Below, one piece after another: positions 1 through 9,011 of a stretch of 39,862 nucleotides of DNA. This DNA is from DASXVX01 sp036504075. GTDB lineage: Bacteria; Bacillota; Sulfobacillia; Symbiobacteriales; Symbiobacteriaceae. The stretch spans positions 1 through 39,862 of the forward strand of contig DASXVX010000044.1 of NCBI GenBank assembly GCA_036504075.1, read 5' to 3'. Each line of letters starts with the position of its first letter. The first letter of the stretch is position 1. Below the pieces are notes generated by a model. That model was not told the origin of the DNA. It made no database searches and saw only the letters and a program-made list of their open reading frames with translations. A program made the translations under genes and the position numbers.

Positions 1-140
1 AACTGGCGGAGCCCAGAGGTTCGGCCCTGGATCGACTGCTCCCCTGGTCGGAATCGCTGCCCCAAACCTGCCGACTTGCCAAATCATAGCGTACCATCAG
101 GCAGTCCTCACCGTCACGGTGGGGACTTTTTGACGCTTAC
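1..140 (-). mobile_element. IS66-like insertion sequence end (left window end)
   Basis: These 140 bases are the exact reverse complement of 39723-39862. Read from 140 towards 1 they begin GTAAGCGTCAAAAAGTCCCC, and a GTAAGCG tip is typical of IS66-family ends. The inner edge falls exactly inside a CRISPR repeat: bases 141-152 are the last 12 nt of a repeat that is in phase with the array, while 124-140 are IS sequence. If this is IS66-like, an 8-bp target duplication would be CGTGGGGA (141-148) on this side. The transposase genes would lie outside the window. The family call rests only on the tip sequence. Confidence 0.6.
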
Positions 141-1189
141 CGTGGGGACGACGCGATCGCGAGGGCCTTTGCCATGGAGCCGTACGGTCCACCCCCACGT
201 GCGTGGGGACGACCGGGTGCGGGCGGTGTTCAGGATGGTGCCCATCGGTCCACCCCCACGTGCGTGGGGACGACGCCTTCCGCTGCCGTTCGAATATCTC
301 GATGAGCGGTCCACCCCCACGTGCGTGGGGACGACATGCGCTCCTTGACGCGGAAGGACTCATCGCCCGGTCCACCCCCACGTGCGTGGGGACGACGCGG
401 ACATCACCGTTTTGAGGCCGCCAAAAGCCGGTCCACCCCCACGTGCGTGGGGACGACATCCGCTCGTCGGGCTTCATGCTGTTTCCTCCCGGTCCACCCC
501 CACGTGCGTGGGGACGACCAGAAGGGCTTGGACAGGGGTGGCAACGGCAGCGGTCCACCCCCACGTGCGTGGGGACGACTGCATCGGTGCTGCCAATTAC
601 CCCGCCTCCCGCGGTCCACCCCCACGTGCGTGGGGACGACTACCACAGGTCTTCCAGGTACTCCTTGTACTCCGGTCCACCCCCACGTGCGTGGGGACGA
701 CCTCATCCACGGTGGCACCTCCACTAGTCAAACCGGTCCACCCCCACGTGCGTGGGGACGACCTTTGCGTGAGCAGTTCGTCGATCTTGTCGGCCGGTCC
801 ACCCCCACGTGCGTGGGGACGACAGCAACGAGTTACGGGACCCTTTCTCCTTCACCGGTCCACCCCCACGTGCGTGGGGACGACCATCGCCGGCTTTTCG
901 TTCCGGTGGTACACGCCGGTCCACCCCCACGTGCGTGGGGACGACCTCGACGGAGGTCAGCAGGCGCATGTCGATGCCGGTCCACCCCCACGTGCGTGGG
1001 GACGACGGCAACGTCGTCAGCCATGATGGCGTCGATCCCGGTCCACCCCCACGTGCGTGGGGACGACGTCACTCGGCGAAGGAGAGAATTTCCCCCGTAC
1101 GGTCCACCCCCACGTGCGTGGGGACGACGGTCCGGTTCGTTGGGTAGCGCCACCGAACCGCGGTCCACCCCCACGTGCGTGGGGACGAC
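141..1189 (-). CRISPR. CRISPR array 1, subtype I-E, 17 full repeats plus one truncated
   Basis: Seventeen identical 29-nt repeats start at 185 and recur every 61 nt up to 1161 (29-nt repeat, 32-nt spacer). A 12-nt stump of an eighteenth lies at 141-152, giving 17 spacers. On the minus strand the repeat runs GTCGT, a 6-bp stem CCCCAC/GTGGGG around a GCAC tetraloop, then GTGGACCG. This matches the E. coli I-E repeat layout (5+6+4+6+8), so the predicted crRNA 5' handle is GUGGACCG. The array lies downstream of cas6e on the same strand. The leader side is at 1190 and the old trailer end is cut by the IS at 140/141. Confidence 0.98.
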
Positions 1190-1260
1190 ACTAACGGAAA
1201 CGGCGTAACGACAGGGATCTACTCGACTCCCGAGCGTTCAAGTATCATTTCAGCAACCGG
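1190..1260 (-). promoter_or_regulatory. short leader of array 1, between cas6e and first repeat
   Basis: Only 71 nt separate the cas6e stop codon from the leader-proximal repeat. The bases next to the repeat (plus strand, ACTAACGGAAACGGC) resemble those next to array 2 (ACTTCGGAAATGGC), which suggests a conserved leader-anchor motif for spacer integration. I see no convincing -35/-10 pair here, so array 1 is probably transcribed as the tail of the cas operon. Confidence 0.5.
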
Positions 1261-1944
1261 TTAATCCGGTCCCACTGACAGCAACCCAAACCCGAATGCC
1301 TTCCCTGGCCCGATCCCTTTGGCTAACGCCGCCTGGAACCGCTCCGGGTCCCGCACCGATAGCCGCCCCTCAAAGACGACCCCCTGGAACGTGCGCCCAG
1401 TCCCGTGGCTCTTGACCAATTCTGCCGAGCCGGAAGCCGCCACAGTCGCCTGTAACAGGCCGAAACCATTCTCCTCCGCCTTGCGCGCCAACCAGCTGAT
1501 CTGATCATCCACTCCCCCAACCGGCACCCGGCGCCCGTTGCGCTTAGTACCGTCCGAATCGGATTTGGTGTCGATTTTGCGGGTCGGATTGGCGCGCAAC
1601 CGAAACCGAAGCACCCGGCCGGCCTTCAGGCCAGCATAGATTTCGCCGACCGGCTTGACCGACGGATTGGGCATGTCCTCGTCCGGAAGGAGGTACCCCG
1701 GAGGCAGTTGGGACCAGTCCGGAGCCGCCTGGGACTGGACGTAAAGCAGAATCCGACCGGTGAGCCGGTCAAATTCAAGCCGGTTGAGCACCCCAAAGAA
1801 TGCCCGGGCTTCCATCTCCGGGTCCAGAACGTCCGGGTATGCCTTCATGATCGTCCGATGCAGTCCCGTCACGTCACGGAGGTCCCGTTGGACCGCCGCC
1901 GAGGCCGGGTTAAGACGCAAGAGTGACAAGTACAATCGGTCCAC
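1261..1944 (-). CDS. cas6e: Cas6e (CasE/Cse3) crRNA-processing endoribonuclease
   Basis: This 227-aa protein cleaves the pre-crRNA at the 3' base of each repeat stem and stays on the crRNA as a Cascade subunit. The N-terminus has the family signature (YLSLLRLNP, then VQRDL, then LHRTIMKAYP, which holds the likely catalytic histidine). The C-terminus carries the glycine-rich loop GPGKAFGFGLL of RAMP proteins. The start is GTG at 1944, preceded by a strong GTAGGAGGTG ribosome binding site. The cas5 stop lies 3 nt upstream. It is the last cas gene before array 1. Length is normal for the family (about 200-230 aa). Confidence 0.95.
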   Translation of the reverse strand: MDRLYLSLLRLNPASAAVQRDLRDVTGLHRTIMKAYPDVLDPEMEARAFFGVLNRLEFDRLTGRILLYVQSQAAPDWSQLPPGYLLPDEDMPNPSVKPVGEIYAGLKAGRVLRFRLRANPTRKIDTKSDSDGTKRNGRRVPVGGVDDQISWLARKAEENGFGLLQATVAASGSAELVKSHGTGRTFQGVVFEGRLSVRDPERFQAALAKGIGPGKAFGFGLLSVGPD

Positions 1945-1947
1945 CTC

Positions 1948-2652
1948 CTACTTGAGCGTCGAACCAGGGGTCGGTATCGACTCAACTCGAACTGGCCGAA
2001 TCCCAAAGCGGCGCCGGGCGAAGTCCAGCGGCAGGTCTGCCCGCACTTCCCCGCCCCGGGGATCGTCCAGGATCACCCGAACCCGCCCGCCCGCTTCGCC
2101 ATTCGCCTGGTCGGCGAGGGGGTAACGACCGAGAACCGTCTCGAGATCGCCATCCTGCAGTCCATCGCGCAGGAAGACCGGAACGCTTGGCACGTACGAC
2201 TTGCGTCCCAGACTGAGCGCCCACACCGGCTGCTTGAGGGCGGCTTGCAGATGTTGGAGCAGGTCGTCCTCGCCGCTCTCCAACCCCACCAGGAACGAGG
2301 CGTCTTGCAGGTAGTACCGCCAGCTCATGACCGATTCGCCCTTGCTGCCGTCGGCCTTGGCCACGCCATACTCCCGGTGCCCCAATCTGCCTCCGCCAGC
2401 GGTCTGGAAGTCGACGCCGACTTTCCCGGGTCGATCCACGCGCACCCCCATGCGAATGCTCGTCAGGCGGGAGAGCTCAGGCCAGCGGTCTGTGTCAGTT
2501 GGTTCCTCCAGGCGGGGCTTGCCCAAGGCGGCGCACAGGAGTCCGATCACGCCCGACTTGGAGGGCTCAAGCCCGGTGTCGCGCTCGCTGAACCGGCTTG
2601 AGGTGCCCCAGGATTGCATGGGACCCTCCAGCCGCAAGAGCAGCGTTTTCAT
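1948..2652 (-). CDS. cas5: Cas5e (CasD) Cascade subunit
   Basis: This 234-aa Cascade subunit binds the crRNA 5' handle. It begins MKTLLLRLEGPMQSWGTSSR, the classic Cas5e N-terminus, followed by a T.PSKSGVIGLLCAALG segment that is also conserved. An ATG at 2652 is preceded by GAGGTGGTGGGG, and cas7 ends 11 nt upstream. A much longer open frame extends upstream on the same strand, but it only overlaps cas7 in another frame, so I place the start here. Its order after cas7 and before cas6e is the usual I-E order. Confidence 0.95.
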   Translation of the reverse strand: MKTLLLRLEGPMQSWGTSSRFSERDTGLEPSKSGVIGLLCAALGKPRLEEPTDTDRWPELSRLTSIRMGVRVDRPGKVGVDFQTAGGGRLGHREYGVAKADGSKGESVMSWRYYLQDASFLVGLESGEDDLLQHLQAALKQPVWALSLGRKSYVPSVPVFLRDGLQDGDLETVLGRYPLADQANGEAGGRVRVILDDPRGGEVRADLPLDFARRRFGIRPVRVESIPTPGSTLK

Positions 2653-2662
2653 CCCCACCACC

Positions 2663-3799
2663 TCAGTTCGCCGCCGAAACGGCTTGCATGACCCGATCAA
2701 GCAGGGTGGGGACCTTGGCCTCCAGCACCAACCCCTCAGTCTTGCCCACGGGGAGATCTGAGATGTATGTCGCCACGCCGGCGTAACTGATGCCTTCCGT
2801 TCCATACAGGCCAGCCAACTCGTTCCAGTGGTGCAGCAACTGTACCGCGGAGAGTTGGACCAAATCGCCCTTGACGCCGCTAAAGACGGGGCGCACAAAC
2901 GCGTTCGCCAACGACCAGAGCCCCTTCTCCCGGAGCACAATCATGACCAACGCAGGCGGGTTTTGCGGGGCGGAGTTGGTCTGCTTTCCGGTCGGAACGG
3001 CATTGATCGCGCCATTCAGGAACGACCGAACAGCCAACTGCATGTGGTCCACCTTGCCGTTGAAGTTCTCCCGCAACTGGTTGATGTCCAGGTTGGCATA
3101 GCGGTAATAGCAGGAACTGTTGTACAGCGTGGTGCCCAACATGCCGGCGCCGGCCCCCTCATCATCGGCATACTGCCGCAGATCATCGACCGCAGAATAG
3201 AAGTCAAATTCCGTGGCCACCGCATGCGTGGAAAAGGCATGGGCCATTTGAACGGCAGCATCCACGTTCTTCTCGGCGTGAGTCGCGATCATCCGGCCGA
3301 AGAGCGCGATGTCGAGCGCCTCGCCCCCGTCAATCGCTTCCAGGAAGCGCTGTGCCAGTTGCCCATCCGCTTCCTTCTTGCCCTTCTTTGCGCCTTCATT
3401 GGCGACCAGAGTCTCCGCATGCTCCTGGCACAATGCAGCCAGGTGGCTAATCTCGCGATCACCGAGCATCAAGAGATACTCGGTCTTGCCCTTCTTCAGG
3501 TTGAACTCAAGGAGTTCCAGCGCCTTCGCCGCCGCCTGTCCGGCCGGCTCCTGGTCCAGCCCCTTGCTCACCAGGCGCGTAGTCAACTCCTTCAGAAGCC
3601 ACTTGGTCCGGAAGGAGAGTAGTTCAGACGGAACCATGCCTTCTTCCCGGAAATGCGTACGGATCGCCCGCTTTAAGCACTGGCTGGAGATACGGGCCCG
3701 GCGGGTACCACCAAACGTGCAAGTCTTGGGTGCTCCCGTGTCGTCCCGATTCAAATTGGACAGTGCGAAGTTCTGCAGCAGGTGAATCTCAAGAAACAT
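2663..3799 (-). CDS. cas7: Cas7e (CasC/Cse4) Cascade backbone subunit
   Basis: This 378-aa RAMP protein forms the helical backbone that coats the crRNA spacer. The N-terminus (FLEIHLLQNFALSNLNRDDT, then GAPKTCTFGG.RRARISSQCLKRAIR) is a near-perfect Cas7e signature. The start ATG at 3799 lies inside the end of cse2 (11-nt overlap) and has a GGGAGGGG site upstream. An in-frame extension to 3832 would add an atypical leader of 11 residues and is less likely. The central region (FLNGAINAVPTGKQTNSAPQ) is also conserved in the family. Normal length. Confidence 0.96.
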   Translation of the reverse strand: MFLEIHLLQNFALSNLNRDDTGAPKTCTFGGTRRARISSQCLKRAIRTHFREEGMVPSELLSFRTKWLLKELTTRLVSKGLDQEPAGQAAAKALELLEFNLKKGKTEYLLMLGDREISHLAALCQEHAETLVANEGAKKGKKEADGQLAQRFLEAIDGGEALDIALFGRMIATHAEKNVDAAVQMAHAFSTHAVATEFDFYSAVDDLRQYADDEGAGAGMLGTTLYNSSCYYRYANLDINQLRENFNGKVDHMQLAVRSFLNGAINAVPTGKQTNSAPQNPPALVMIVLREKGLWSLANAFVRPVFSGVKGDLVQLSAVQLLHHWNELAGLYGTEGISYAGVATYISDLPVGKTEGLVLEAKVPTLLDRVMQAVSAAN

Positions 3800-4373
3800 G
3801 GCTTTCGTCCCCTCCCTTTTCTTGGTGACCAACGTAAAACGAACGGCTCCACTGCCACTGAACCGGGTTCCCCGACCACTCCCATGCCTGCAGATCGTTC
3901 AAGAGTTGTGCCCAGTCCACCTTGATGTCCTCTGACTTCAGCAGGCTGACCACCTGGCGAAGATAGCCAAACAGGTCCTCCCGATGAGCCGCCAACAGCG
4001 CCTCCACCCGGCGCTTCAGCGACTCCGGCAAGAGGTCTTCGGGCTGGTCAGCCTCGCCTTGGGCCGGCTGCTTTGCCTGTGCCAACAGGCGCAGGGACTC
4101 CCCGAGGTTGCGGGGCCGCCCCTTCAGTTCGTCCTTGGTGAAGTAGGCGGGGTGGTAAGCAAAGAGGGCGGCCACCATCAGGTAGACCTGCTCATCTGCG
4201 TTCGAAAGCCCCGCCAGGAAGTTAGGCGGCAGATAGCCGTACAACTCGAAGAGTCGATCTTCATCAACCAACAACCCCCGGCGCAGGGCCGCCAGAGTGC
4301 CACGGTTCTCCTCCTCTGCCAACCGGGACAGCCAGGCGGCGAAGCCAAGGTCCCTACTCGTCGGGGTCCTCAT
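3789..4373 (-). CDS. cse2: Cse2 (CasB, Cas11-type) small Cascade subunit
   Basis: This 194-aa helical protein corresponds to the small subunit of Type I-E Cascade, which stabilises the R-loop. Identification rests mainly on position between cse1 and cas7, size, and an N-terminal pattern typical of the family (FAAWLSRLAEEENRGTLAALRRG). The ATG at 4373 lies 20 nt inside the end of cse1, and the gene ends 11 nt inside cas7, so translation is coupled on both sides. Confidence 0.9.
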   Translation of the reverse strand: MRTPTSRDLGFAAWLSRLAEEENRGTLAALRRGLLVDEDRLFELYGYLPPNFLAGLSNADEQVYLMVAALFAYHPAYFTKDELKGRPRNLGESLRLLAQAKQPAQGEADQPEDLLPESLKRRVEALLAAHREDLFGYLRQVVSLLKSEDIKVDWAQLLNDLQAWEWSGNPVQWQWSRSFYVGHQEKGGDESHVS

Positions 4374-5964
4374 GATCCGGGAGCACCTCCTTCATCTTCT
4401 CCGCAAAGATGCCGGCCAGACGTGACTGAAAGGCGTGTTCGATCCGGCTTAAGACTTCAAACGGAGCCTCAGCGTGTAGCAGACTGTCGCGCTCGGCCAT
4501 AAACGACTGACTGGCTGCCCGCCGGATAGCCGCCCGCCAGTGATCCTGGGCCTCCGTATAGTCCCTGTGCGGCAACTCTTCCAGGGCCAGGCGGAACGAT
4601 GACTCCAGGGCAGGCCAGTAACGAGTGACCATCCCCAGGCTCTTCGCAAGGGTAACCAATCCATCTGGGATCTTCCCCTCGGTTACCTTGCCGGTCCAGA
4701 CGTACGTAAGGGCCACAGGCAGCTTCTTTCGCTCGCCAAGGGCCCAAACCAGTGCCTGACTTGTGCGTTGGAGTAGCGACTCGACCCGCCGGGCCTGTGC
4801 CATGAGGTCGGCGAGATCTCCCACGAGGGACGGACGCTCCAGGAACTCGGCGGGAATGGGCAACTGTTCCCGGCGCCAGAGTTCGATTTTGGCGGCCTTC
4901 TTGGGATCGGTGGTAAGCCCGCTTACGTTGAGTCCAATCACCCTGGGAACGGCCAACTCCGCCTGTTGACCGAGCTCCTCAACCGCAGCCAGCCAGGTGG
5001 TTAAGTAAGGCCCCGCCATGTCGGCATCGGTTTTTTGCAGAAGGACATGCGTGAACTGCCAGGCCGCCCGTTGCTTGTCCACCTTGAACGGCAACCAGCC
5101 CTCTTTCTCGCTTTTCCGATATGCCTTGCCTGGGTCGACCCGCTCCCCGCCTTTAGGAAGGCAGTACCGCTGCCGAATTTGGCAGCCGGTGATCCTGCCC
5201 GCGGTGTCGTCCGTGCAGAGGTAGATCTGCCGACTCTGCCAGGTCAGATAGTGAATCGGCCCCAACGGCGTTGTCCCGTCCCTTGCCGGCTCGGAAAGCT
5301 CCGTGAGTTCCCAGAAGGGTGCGTCTTCACCCGACTCGGGTACCAGCGATGACCAGTAATCCAGCGGCATGAGATTGAGCAGAAGCGTCTCGAAGAGGCT
5401 GTTCCCCCTTGCCTCGACCACCAGGCCCTTGGTCAGCGGACCATCCATCCGATTGAAGGGCTTGCTCACGCCGCCGCCAACGGCAAAGAGCTGGTGGGCG
5501 ACGAGATGGCAGGCGGCACGGTCCAGGGGCAGCGACTCCATGCCTTCCACCGTTCCATGGTCGAAGAGGGTCGGATTGTTGCCCGCGGCGGCCTCCAAAA
5601 CCAGTGCCCCGATGGGATGGACCTTCTCGTCTTCGATCCGCCCCACCTGATAAAACGGGCGAGTGGGGTCCAGCAGATCGAACCGATCCCCCCAGACGGC
5701 GCCATACCCGTCCAAGCGGCCGGCGTCGAACTGGCCGTTGCGCCAGAGGCCGGCCCAGTCTGTTGCGGTCCGTGGATGACAGACCCGATAGAGAACCGCC
5801 AGGAGCAGTCGGTGGATCGCCACAGTCACCAGCGGAGATGGGTCATATACCTCCCGAAACGTGTGAGCCTCGGCCAGAACGGCGCGAATACTGGCGACGA
5901 ACGGTTCTCCAGACTTTCGCACCCCGGGAATCCATGGTTCCTCCCACAGTGAATAGCGGGTCAC
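4354..5964 (-). CDS. cse1: Cse1 (CasA, Cas8e) large Cascade subunit
   Basis: This 536-aa Cascade subunit recognises the PAM and recruits Cas3. It begins VTRYSLWEEPWIPGVRKSGE, the Cse1 signature, and later has the conserved block YLTWQSRQIYL (around residue 240). GTG at 5964 is chosen because it is preceded by AGGAGGAGGATTC and overlaps the stop of cas2-3 in a GTGA. The longer frame to 6045 would overlap cas2-3 by a further 81 nt and adds 27 atypical residues. It is followed by cse2 with a 20-nt overlap. Length is slightly above the E. coli protein (about 500 aa). Confidence 0.95.
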   Translation of the reverse strand: MTRYSLWEEPWIPGVRKSGEPFVASIRAVLAEAHTFREVYDPSPLVTVAIHRLLLAVLYRVCHPRTATDWAGLWRNGQFDAGRLDGYGAVWGDRFDLLDPTRPFYQVGRIEDEKVHPIGALVLEAAAGNNPTLFDHGTVEGMESLPLDRAACHLVAHQLFAVGGGVSKPFNRMDGPLTKGLVVEARGNSLFETLLLNLMPLDYWSSLVPESGEDAPFWELTELSEPARDGTTPLGPIHYLTWQSRQIYLCTDDTAGRITGCQIRQRYCLPKGGERVDPGKAYRKSEKEGWLPFKVDKQRAAWQFTHVLLQKTDADMAGPYLTTWLAAVEELGQQAELAVPRVIGLNVSGLTTDPKKAAKIELWRREQLPIPAEFLERPSLVGDLADLMAQARRVESLLQRTSQALVWALGERKKLPVALTYVWTGKVTEGKIPDGLVTLAKSLGMVTRYWPALESSFRLALEELPHRDYTEAQDHWRAAIRRAASQSFMAERDSLLHAEAPFEVLSRIEHAFQSRLAGIFAEKMKEVLPDHEDPDE

Positions 5965-8900
5965 GAATCCTCCTCCTCTCGCACCGATACCAGTTGCAGC
6001 CCTAACACCGGGTCCAGGCGAAGGGGCAGGTCGGCCGTGAGACAAGCACCGTCCGGCCCGAACCTGAGGAGCCGATACCGCCGCAGATATGCCGAAGCCT
6101 GCCAGGTGGGCGGCGTCTCTTCAGCCAGGATTCGCCTGACGAGTCCCGGGGCGAAGCTGATGCGAACGGAACGACCCAGCAAAGCACGGATATCCATGGC
6201 GTCGGGCTGCTTTTCCAGGCGAATCTCCCGGCGTTCAGGGCCGACGGCCCAAAGCTTGCCCTCCTCGGCCAACAGGCAGATGACACTGGCCGATGGACCA
6301 CCCAGGCGCGTAATTGCCTGATGTGCCTGATGAAGCGTCTCGTCTTCCTCGTCCAGTGCCTCCATTCCCATGAGGAACATATCGCCCGTCACGCCGGGGA
6401 TGTACCGCTTCTGAGCCTTTCCGGCATCCTTCCGTTCGGCCTCCTCCAGCTTCTCCCAACTTTCGGCCCAGAGCACGCGGAGTGGTTCGGGCAGATTCGG
6501 AAGCGCCGGCTCCTCCCGGTAAACCGCCTCCACCACTCCCTCGACGTCCTGAGGGATCACCAGGCGCTCCCGGCCATCCAGCACCAGCCACGTTCGTAGC
6601 AGTGTGTGGATCTCATAAATCCGGGCGGAGCCTTTCTCGAATATCGGCCGGCCGACTTCATCGGTTGGGGGCATCAGCACCCACAAAGGCGGCAAAGTCA
6701 ACCCCGGGGGTCGCCAAGGGCGAGGATGCCGCCACACCCTGCCGCTCCGTTGCAGGAGCAGGTCCACCGGGGCCAGGTCAGTCACCATGAGGTCGAAGTC
6801 CAAATCCAGGGATTGCTCGATCACCTGCGTGGCTACCACGACGGCCCGATGGGGCCGGTCGGGCGCCTCGGGGCCAAAACGCTCCAAAACCGATAGTTCC
6901 CGCGCCATCCGGTCATCGAAGGGATACCGGGCATGAAAGAGCATCAGTTCCTCGGTCGGAAAATGCTCCTTCAGCTCCCCATAAATCGCCTGAGCGCGCG
7001 TGACGGTGTTTAGAATGACCGCGGCACATCCGCCACCGGCCAAGGCGTCCTTCAGTTCAGTGATCCAGGTGTGCTCTGTTTGGCTGCATAAGCGAACGGC
7101 CACGGTCCGCTCTGCTGCTCCCGAGATGTGCCGGGCGTCCGTTCCGCCTTCTGTCACCCAGGTGATTCGGGGATAGGCGACGGTAGGTCCATCCGGTGGC
7201 GATGTCTGCCCGCGTCCTGCCGCATAGGCAGCGAGGAGCCCCTGTCTAGTTCGAACCGGCAGGGTTGCCGAGAGCAGGATTACGGACGTGCCACAGGCGG
7301 CCAACCAGGTGAGCAGCCGTGAGAGCAGGGCCTGCATGTATGTATCGTAGGCATGGACCTCGTCCAGGATCACCACCTTGCCCGCCAGTCCAAAGAGGCG
7401 AACGAAGAAGTGTTTGGTCTGAAGGACGGCGAGGAGCACCTGGTCAATCGTCCCGATGCCGTATGGCGCCAGCAGGCCCCGCTTCCTGAAGGTAAACCAC
7501 TCAGCGGCCAACAGGCCCGATTCCTTACCGCCGGATATGTGGGCAGGCAGCACCAGATCAGCACCGGCCCGCTTCAGTACCTCAAACTCCGCATTTAGCG
7601 AGGCGTGACCGTGCAACAACTGCACGTTGACGGTAGAGTCAGGAAACCGGTTCGCCAAATACGTGTTGACCCGGCCGAACATCTGGTTGCTGGTGGCCAT
7701 GGTCGGAAGGGCGAAATAGGCGCCGCTATGCCCTGCCGTCGCGGCCAGGTAGTCGGCAATGTAGAGCGCCCCCTCCGTCTTGCCCCCGCCCATGGGATAC
7801 TCCAGCAGGACCAGGCTGGGTCCCTTCAATTCGGGGGCGATGGCCATGACCTGTTCCTGGAGCCGATTCGGCACCTTGTCAAAGAGTTCCTGAAAGGAAA
7901 GCGTTGCCGACCCGTGCGGCCGGTGAAACCACCCCAGCCGATGAAGCGCTTTCCACGCCAGCCAGCGTGCCCGGCGCGGGTACCGGGGAAGATGAACATC
8001 GTCGCCGGCAAACGGGAAAAGGCGGTGGTCAGATGCGATCCAGTCGGCCACGCTGGTCAAGCCGGACAAGATCATCAAGAGGCCGTTTTCCTGCGTCAGA
8101 TCGCCCATAGGCGTCGGCGCCTGGTCTAGCCCAAGGGTGTGCGCCAGCAGCCGGACCAGGTTTGCCTGGGCCGCCGTCCACGGTTGCTCACCCGCAAAGC
8201 GTTCTGCAAAGCGGAGATCCTGGGCGGACGGGAAGAGGCCGTGGTGGCCCCCCATGATCTGTGCCACAGGGCGAGAAATCTTCTCCGGTAACTTTGCGTG
8301 TGAAAGAAGTGTTCTGAGGAGATGGGTACTCAGGATGTAGTGGGGCTTCGCCTCATCAGTCCGGGCGGGTCGGTACCCCTTCTTTACGAGTACCTTCCAG
8401 CCATCAGCCCACTTTTGGGCAAAGGACGGCGTCGCCTTGCCCAGGTCGTGAAGTCCGGCAAAGAATGCCACCCAGCGCCCTGCTTCTTGCATGGTCGCAA
8501 CGCCGAGTTGGGCACGAATCCGCTCCTTAAGTGCCGGTGGCACAACGTATTGCCAGAGCCGCAGGGCGACCATGGAGACGTCGATCATGTGGCAGATTAA
8601 CGGATGGTAGTGACCTTCACCAGGTGCCAGTTCGACTCGGTCCGGGCTCTTGGCCCAGCACTCCAGGTGCAGAAGTTGCTCCCAGTCAACCGGAATCGGC
8701 GGGCTATCGGCGGGTGCGGTGGTCGTTTCTGGCTTCGGCGTGGGGCGGCGCACCAGGAATAGCCCTTCCCACTGCTCGATCGCACGGGTGGTGTCTCCGA
8801 ATGACCGGATGGCGAAGCCTTGTTCGTTGGCGGTGCGGTAGATCATCGTGCACCCGCCCTGCCTCACCGCCTCACAGGCTTTGTCCCATAGCAGGTCTCG

Positions 8901-9011
8901 CACTGCTCCGGAAATGGTCCCGACAAAGACGCTGGCCTTCGGTTCCAGCATCCATTTGGAGAGTTCCCCGCGCAGGCCGATTGGGACGGACTCCAGAATC
9001 AGGACGACCAT
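5961..9011 (-). CDS. cas2-3: Cas2-Cas3 fusion: Cas2e domain joined to Cas3 HD nuclease-helicase
   Basis: This single 1016-aa open frame has two parts. Residues 1-89 are a complete Cas2e (MVVLILESVPIGLRGELSKW, then FVGTISGAVRDLLW, FGDTTRAIEQWEGLFLV). A Pro/Thr-rich linker (about 90-108) follows. Cas3 then runs to the end: HD nuclease motifs H134/H136/H141, H188-D189 (HDLGK), H255-H256, D324; Walker A GGGKTE around 408-413; DEVH at 550-553; SATL at 581-584; QRSGR at 754-758. All catalytic positions I can recognise are present. The ATG at 9011 overlaps the cas1 stop (TAATG). The 3' end overlaps cse1 (GTGA). Cas2-Cas3 fusion is standard in subtype I-F, not in I-E. The protein should join Cas1 in spacer integration and degrade target DNA for Cascade. 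Confidence 0.96.
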   Translation of the reverse strand: MVVLILESVPIGLRGELSKWMLEPKASVFVGTISGAVRDLLWDKACEAVRQGGCTMIYRTANEQGFAIRSFGDTTRAIEQWEGLFLVRRPTPKPETTTAPADSPPIPVDWEQLLHLECWAKSPDRVELAPGEGHYHPLICHMIDVSMVALRLWQYVVPPALKERIRAQLGVATMQEAGRWVAFFAGLHDLGKATPSFAQKWADGWKVLVKKGYRPARTDEAKPHYILSTHLLRTLLSHAKLPEKISRPVAQIMGGHHGLFPSAQDLRFAERFAGEQPWTAAQANLVRLLAHTLGLDQAPTPMGDLTQENGLLMILSGLTSVADWIASDHRLFPFAGDDVHLPRYPRRARWLAWKALHRLGWFHRPHGSATLSFQELFDKVPNRLQEQVMAIAPELKGPSLVLLEYPMGGGKTEGALYIADYLAATAGHSGAYFALPTMATSNQMFGRVNTYLANRFPDSTVNVQLLHGHASLNAEFEVLKRAGADLVLPAHISGGKESGLLAAEWFTFRKRGLLAPYGIGTIDQVLLAVLQTKHFFVRLFGLAGKVVILDEVHAYDTYMQALLSRLLTWLAACGTSVILLSATLPVRTRQGLLAAYAAGRGQTSPPDGPTVAYPRITWVTEGGTDARHISGAAERTVAVRLCSQTEHTWITELKDALAGGGCAAVILNTVTRAQAIYGELKEHFPTEELMLFHARYPFDDRMARELSVLERFGPEAPDRPHRAVVVATQVIEQSLDLDFDLMVTDLAPVDLLLQRSGRVWRHPRPWRPPGLTLPPLWVLMPPTDEVGRPIFEKGSARIYEIHTLLRTWLVLDGRERLVIPQDVEGVVEAVYREEPALPNLPEPLRVLWAESWEKLEEAERKDAGKAQKRYIPGVTGDMFLMGMEALDEEDETLHQAHQAITRLGGPSASVICLLAEEGKLWAVGPERREIRLEKQPDAMDIRALLGRSVRISFAPGLVRRILAEETPPTWQASAYLRRYRLLRFGPDGACLTADLPLRLDPVLGLQLVSVREEEDS

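Noticed and set aside
1..140. Terminal inverted repeats as telomeres of a linear plasmid
   Set aside because: The repeat edge cuts a CRISPR repeat in phase and has an IS-type GTAAGCG tip. Insertion sequence ends explain it better.
1068..1099. Spacer 1068-1099 shares 14 nt (GTCACTCGGCGAAG) with recombinase 1 at 25248-25261, a possible self-target
   Set aside because: The match covers less than half the spacer; with 34 spacers over both strands of 40 GC-rich kb a 14-nt match is expected by chance.
153..1208. Many long open frames through both CRISPR arrays on both strands
   Set aside because: They translate the repeat over and over (HPHVRGDD, PPPRAWGR, SSPRTWGWT). The 61-nt period keeps frames open by chance; they are not genes.
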